Shown in pieces: positions 61,293 through 64,000 of a stretch of DNA of 64,000 nt (its first letter is position 1; each line of letters starts with the position of its first letter). The translations under genes and the position numbers were made by a program. The notes beneath the pieces were generated by a model. The model was not told the DNA's origin, ran no database searches, and saw only the letters and a program-made list of their open reading frames with translations. This stretch comes from CAVRCA01 sp965218045 (GTDB taxonomy: Bacteria > Pseudomonadota > Alphaproteobacteria > Acetobacterales > Acetobacteraceae), in contig CBDCJX010000017.1 in assembly GCA_965218045.1 (NCBI GenBank), positions 124,001 through 188,000 on the forward strand, written 5' to 3'.

Positions 61293-62513
61293 TTAGACCG
61301 AGGAGAGCACCGCCGGCGCCAGCGCCGCCGACTTCGCGGCGGGGTGGGCGGGATTACGGAAGCGCAGCTCGCCGTCGGCGACGCCGTCGGGCGCGGGGAG
61401 GCCGAACAATTCGAGGCGCGAGGTGCAGGTGACGGCCACCACCACGCGTCGCGCCTCGGCATGGGTGAGGAACTGGCGCGTTTCGCCTTCCAGCTCCAGC
61501 TTCTCGCGCAGGCCGCGCCATTCCGCGCGATCGGTGTCCTCGATGAACATCGCCAGTATGCCGGGCCGGCTGCCGGTCAGCCGTGTCGGCGCGATCGCCG
61601 CGAGCCGCCGGCGAACAGCGACGGCGACCTCGTTCTCGCGGCTGGCGCGGGCCGCCATCACGAACACGCCCTCGCCTGCGGCGGTCACGGACAAGTGCGC
61701 CTCGGGGCCAAACTCCCGGCGCAGGGACGACATCAGCCCGAGCTCGTCGGCCTGCGCCGCCGCCAGCAGCAGCGGGTCGAGCCGCAGCACCACCGCCTCG
61801 TCGCGATCGCCGCGACGGTGCTGCTCCAGCATGCCCCTGATCCGGCGGTGCAGGATGGAGAGCGCATCGCCCTCGGTGACCGCCTGGTGCAAGCTGCCGC
61901 GTAGCCCCTGCGGCAGGGTCATCTTCAGCACGTAACGACCGGGATGCGCCGCGAGCCAGGTCTGCAAATCGGGATCGATCTGGTCGGCGAGGCGGAACCA
62001 TGCGCCGCGCTGCAAGTCGCGCCCGGCATCGGCCGACACGACGTCGCAGGCGATCTCTGCCTCGGCGCCGCCGCGCGTGATCAGCAGATCGAACGGCGCG
62101 TCCTCCTCGAGCCCGGCGAAGCTCACCGCGAAGCCGCGTGCGCGTTGCAACGCGGCGGTGCGCAGCAGGTGGAAGGCGGCCACCAGGGTGCCGTTCCCTT
62201 CCAGCATCGTCCGCAGCAGGGCGCGCAGCCGTTCGACGCCGTGATCGCTCAGCGTGTCGGCCAGCGCCACCGCCTCGCCCGCGAGCGCGGCCAAGCGCAG
62301 TTCCGCCGGCAGGGGCGCGCGGTTGATGTTGCGGCGCAGGCGGTCGAGCGTGAGTTCGATCGCGTGATATTGCTGTAGCGCCCGCCCGGCGCGCTTGCCA
62401 CGCGTCCCCCAGGACTGGATCGCACGCAGTCGTTCGGACCATTGGCGCCGACCGATTAGGTCGACCAGTGCTTCGATTGCGGTCACGTCGAGGATGTCTG
62501 GTTCGGGCGGCAT
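61293..62513 (-). CDS. Unknown protein, 406 aa, possible nuclease-like C-terminal half
   Basis: A soluble, predominantly helical N-terminal half (EALVDLIGRRQWSERLRAIQ, LRALLRTMLEGNGTLVAAFH) is followed by a mixed alpha/beta half. That half carries ARGFAVSFAGLEEDAPFDLLITRGGAEAEIACDVVSADAG (given here as two motifs: APFDLLITRGG and AEIACDVVSADAGRD), which resembles a D-x(n)-ExK-like nuclease region, but a clear PD-(D/E)XK motif is not present. It lies 126 bp after aroC on the same strand. I cannot assign a function. Confidence 0.7.
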   Translation of the reverse strand: MPPEPDILDVTAIEALVDLIGRRQWSERLRAIQSWGTRGKRAGRALQQYHAIELTLDRLRRNINRAPLPAELRLAALAGEAVALADTLSDHGVERLRALLRTMLEGNGTLVAAFHLLRTAALQRARGFAVSFAGLEEDAPFDLLITRGGAEAEIACDVVSADAGRDLQRGAWFRLADQIDPDLQTWLAAHPGRYVLKMTLPQGLRGSLHQAVTEGDALSILHRRIRGMLEQHRRGDRDEAVVLRLDPLLLAAAQADELGLMSSLRREFGPEAHLSVTAAGEGVFVMAARASRENEVAVAVRRRLAAIAPTRLTGSRPGILAMFIEDTDRAEWRGLREKLELEGETRQFLTHAEARRVVVAVTCTSRLELFGLPAPDGVADGELRFRNPAHPAAKSAALAPAVLSSV

Positions 62514-62639
62514 GAGTGATCGATGGTGGCCGAGCCCGGCCGATCACGGGAATCAATGCGGCGTGAGGTGAGGGCAACCAGGGCTTGCCGCCGCCAATCG
62601 TGCCGGCGCTGCGTCTATGCGGCCACAGTCGGGCAAACG

Positions 62640-63743
62640 CTAGTTCCGCGGCAGCTTCGGGCGCTCCGGCGCGTCCGGGTTCTGCGCCCGATGGCGCAGC
62701 AGATGGTCGGCGAGCACGCAGGCGACCATCGCCTCGCCGACCGGCACGGCGCGGATGCCGACGCAGGGGTCGTGTCGCCCCTTCGTCGTCACCTCGACCG
62801 CGCGGCCCAGCCGATCCACTGATCGGCGTGGGGTCAGGATCGAGCTGGTGGGCTTCACAGCGAAGCGCGCCACCACCGGCTGGCCGGTGGAGATGCCGCC
62901 GAGCACGCCGCCCGCGTGGTTGGAGGCAAAGCACACGGCGCCGTCCGCGCTGGTCATCTCGTCGGCATTGTCCTCGCCGGACAGCGCGGCGGCGGCAAAG
63001 CCCTCGCCGATCTCCACCCCCTTCACCGCGTTGATCGACATCAGCGCCCCGGCGAGATCGGCGTCGAGCTTGCCGTAGATCGGCGCGCCAAGGCCCACGG
63101 GGATGCCATCGGCGACGACCTCGATCACCGCGCCGGCCGACGAGCCGGCCTTGCGCACCGCGTCGAGATACGCCTCCCATTGCTCGGCGGCGCGCGGGTC
63201 GGGACAGAAGAACGGGTTGCGTTCGACCTCGGCCCAGTCCCAGCGGTCGCGCTCGATGCGGTGCGGGCCGATCTGCAGCAACGCACCCCGGATGCGCACC
63301 CCCGCGCCGAGCACTTTGCGCGCGATCGCGCCGGCGGCGACCCGCATCGCGGTCTCCCGCGCCGAGGAGCGTCCGCCGCCGCGATAGTCGCGGATGCCGT
63401 ATTTCAGCTCGTAGGCGAGGTCGGCGTGGCCGGGGCGGAAGCGCTCGGCGATCGCGCCGTAATCCTTCGAGCGCTGATCCACATTGTCGATCTGCACCGC
63501 GATCGGCGTGCCGGTGGTCATGCCGTCGAACACGCCCGACAGGATGCGCGCCTGGTCGGGCTCCTGACGTTGCGTGGTGAAGCGCGACTGCCCCGGCCGG
63601 CGGTGGTCGAGCCAGGGCTGGATGTCGCTCTCGGCGAGCGGGATGCGGGGCGGGCAGCCATCGACCACGCAGCCGATTGCCGGCCCGTGGCTCTCGCCCC
63701 AGGTGGTCACCCGAAACAGGTGGCCGAAGCTGTTATGCGACAT
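62640..63743 (-). CDS. aroC: Chorismate synthase
   Basis: Last step of the shikimate pathway: converts EPSP to chorismate using reduced FMN. The 367-aa protein has the signatures GESHGPAIGCVVDGCPP, YELKYGIRDYRGGGRSSARE and the FMN/EPSP-contacting FASNHAGGVLGGISTGQPV, ending VGIRAVPVGEAMVACVLADH. ATG 63743 lies 12 bp after the fabI stop, indicating a fabI-aroC operon. Confidence 0.97.
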   Translation of the reverse strand: MSHNSFGHLFRVTTWGESHGPAIGCVVDGCPPRIPLAESDIQPWLDHRRPGQSRFTTQRQEPDQARILSGVFDGMTTGTPIAVQIDNVDQRSKDYGAIAERFRPGHADLAYELKYGIRDYRGGGRSSARETAMRVAAGAIARKVLGAGVRIRGALLQIGPHRIERDRWDWAEVERNPFFCPDPRAAEQWEAYLDAVRKAGSSAGAVIEVVADGIPVGLGAPIYGKLDADLAGALMSINAVKGVEIGEGFAAAALSGEDNADEMTSADGAVCFASNHAGGVLGGISTGQPVVARFAVKPTSSILTPRRSVDRLGRAVEVTTKGRHDPCVGIRAVPVGEAMVACVLADHLLRHRAQNPDAPERPKLPRN

Positions 63744-63755
63744 CGCCGCGCGCGC

Positions 63756-64000
63756 TCACTCCTCGCCGGCCACCGCGATATCGGGTGCCGCAGGGTTCTT
63801 CATTCCAACGAGGTGATAGCCGCAATCGACGTGATGCACCTCGCCGGTGACGCCACTGGATAGGTCGGACAGCAAATACACCCCGGCGCCGCCGACCTCG
63901 TCGGTGGTGACGTTGCGCTCCATCGGCGAATTGAGCTGGTTCCATCGGAGAATATAGCGGAAATCGCCGATGCCGCTGGCGGCTAAAGTCTTGATCGGGC
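63756..64000 (-). CDS. fabI: Enoyl-[acyl-carrier-protein] reductase FabI, N-terminal part beyond window
   Basis: The last ~81 residues are present. On the minus strand: PIKTLAASGIGDFRYIL, NSPMERNVTTDEVGG, AGVYLLSDLSSGVTGEVHHV, DCGYHLVGMKNPAAPDI. These are the FabI C-terminal signatures, including PIKTLAASGI and the TGEVHHVD segment. The catalytic Tyr and Lys lie beyond the edge. It reduces enoyl-ACP in fatty-acid elongation. It is upstream of aroC. Confidence 0.93.
   Translation of the reverse strand, partial: PIKTLAASGIGDFRYILRWNQLNSPMERNVTTDEVGGAGVYLLSDLSSGVTGEVHHVDCGYHLVGMKNPAAPDIAVAGEE

Overview
The window is GC-rich, tightly packed bacterial chromosome. Several features suggest an alphaproteobacterium, probably of the Acetobacteraceae/Rhodospirillales: the protein relatives I recognise, an IC3-type group I intron in tRNA-Arg, a carbamoyl-phosphate synthase small subunit with an N-terminal helix-turn-helix, and CCCTCCC/GGGAGGG palindromes. 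This placement is inference from recall; I ran no database search. In this GC-rich DNA most long antisense frames are shadows and are left out. Start codons were chosen from ribosome-binding sites, family N-termini and ATGA/GTGA overlaps. || Layout. 1-4.4 kb (minus): a housekeeping run of Ppx/GppA phosphatase, rlmE, guaB and an RsmB-type rRNA methyltransferase that runs off the left edge. 4.5-5.7 kb: tRNA-Gln, a small membrane protein and a Phd/PIN toxin-antitoxin pair. 5.8-11.4 kb (plus): a complete Dpp/Opp-type peptide ABC importer with palindromic repeats between and inside its genes. 11.4-14.1 kb: a nitric-oxide response module of NsrR, flavohemoglobin, group III truncated hemoglobin and a PAS protein, with an NsrR-like operator. 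14.1-15.6 kb: a GST-fold protein and a MazEF pair. 15.7-19.8 kb: alaS, a TMEM175-type channel and an unknown protein behind a near-consensus promoter. || 20.0-22.4 kb: tRNA-Arg interrupted by a 226-nt group I intron, a BKACE-family enzyme, tRNA-Asn, then about 0.9 kb of mobile-element debris (serine recombinase tail, IS66 orfA, IS1-like transposase). 22.4-24.7 kb: a non-haem iron oxygenase and CinA. 24.9-33.4 kb (minus): the most unusual block, an apparent eight-gene operon with two RutA-type flavin monooxygenases, a Pot-type ABC importer with a Tat-exported binding protein, and two amidohydrolase-2 paralogues. It looks like uptake plus ring-opening of a nitrogen heterocycle, but lacks the rest of the Rut pathway. 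|| 33.6-43.3 kb: a single-chain CydDC exporter, a quinone oxidoreductase, a putative DNA-binding protein, a Uma2-like fragment, an SDR, a methyltransferase, O-acetylhomoserine sulfhydrylase and a DsbA/FrnE-like protein. 43.4-45.4 kb: SorAB-type sulfite dehydrogenase and two tiny hydrophilic proteins. 45.5-51.5 kb: carA with an N-terminal helix-turn-helix, then yqeY-dnaG-rpoD. 51.5-64 kb: GNAT and GDSL enzymes, a ThDP enzyme divergent from a leaderless solute-binding-fold protein, efp, suhB, a three-gene MotA/MotB-like set, a secreted unknown, an unknown protein, aroC and the 3' end of fabI. || No CRISPR array, rRNA operon, intact insertion sequence or prophage was seen.
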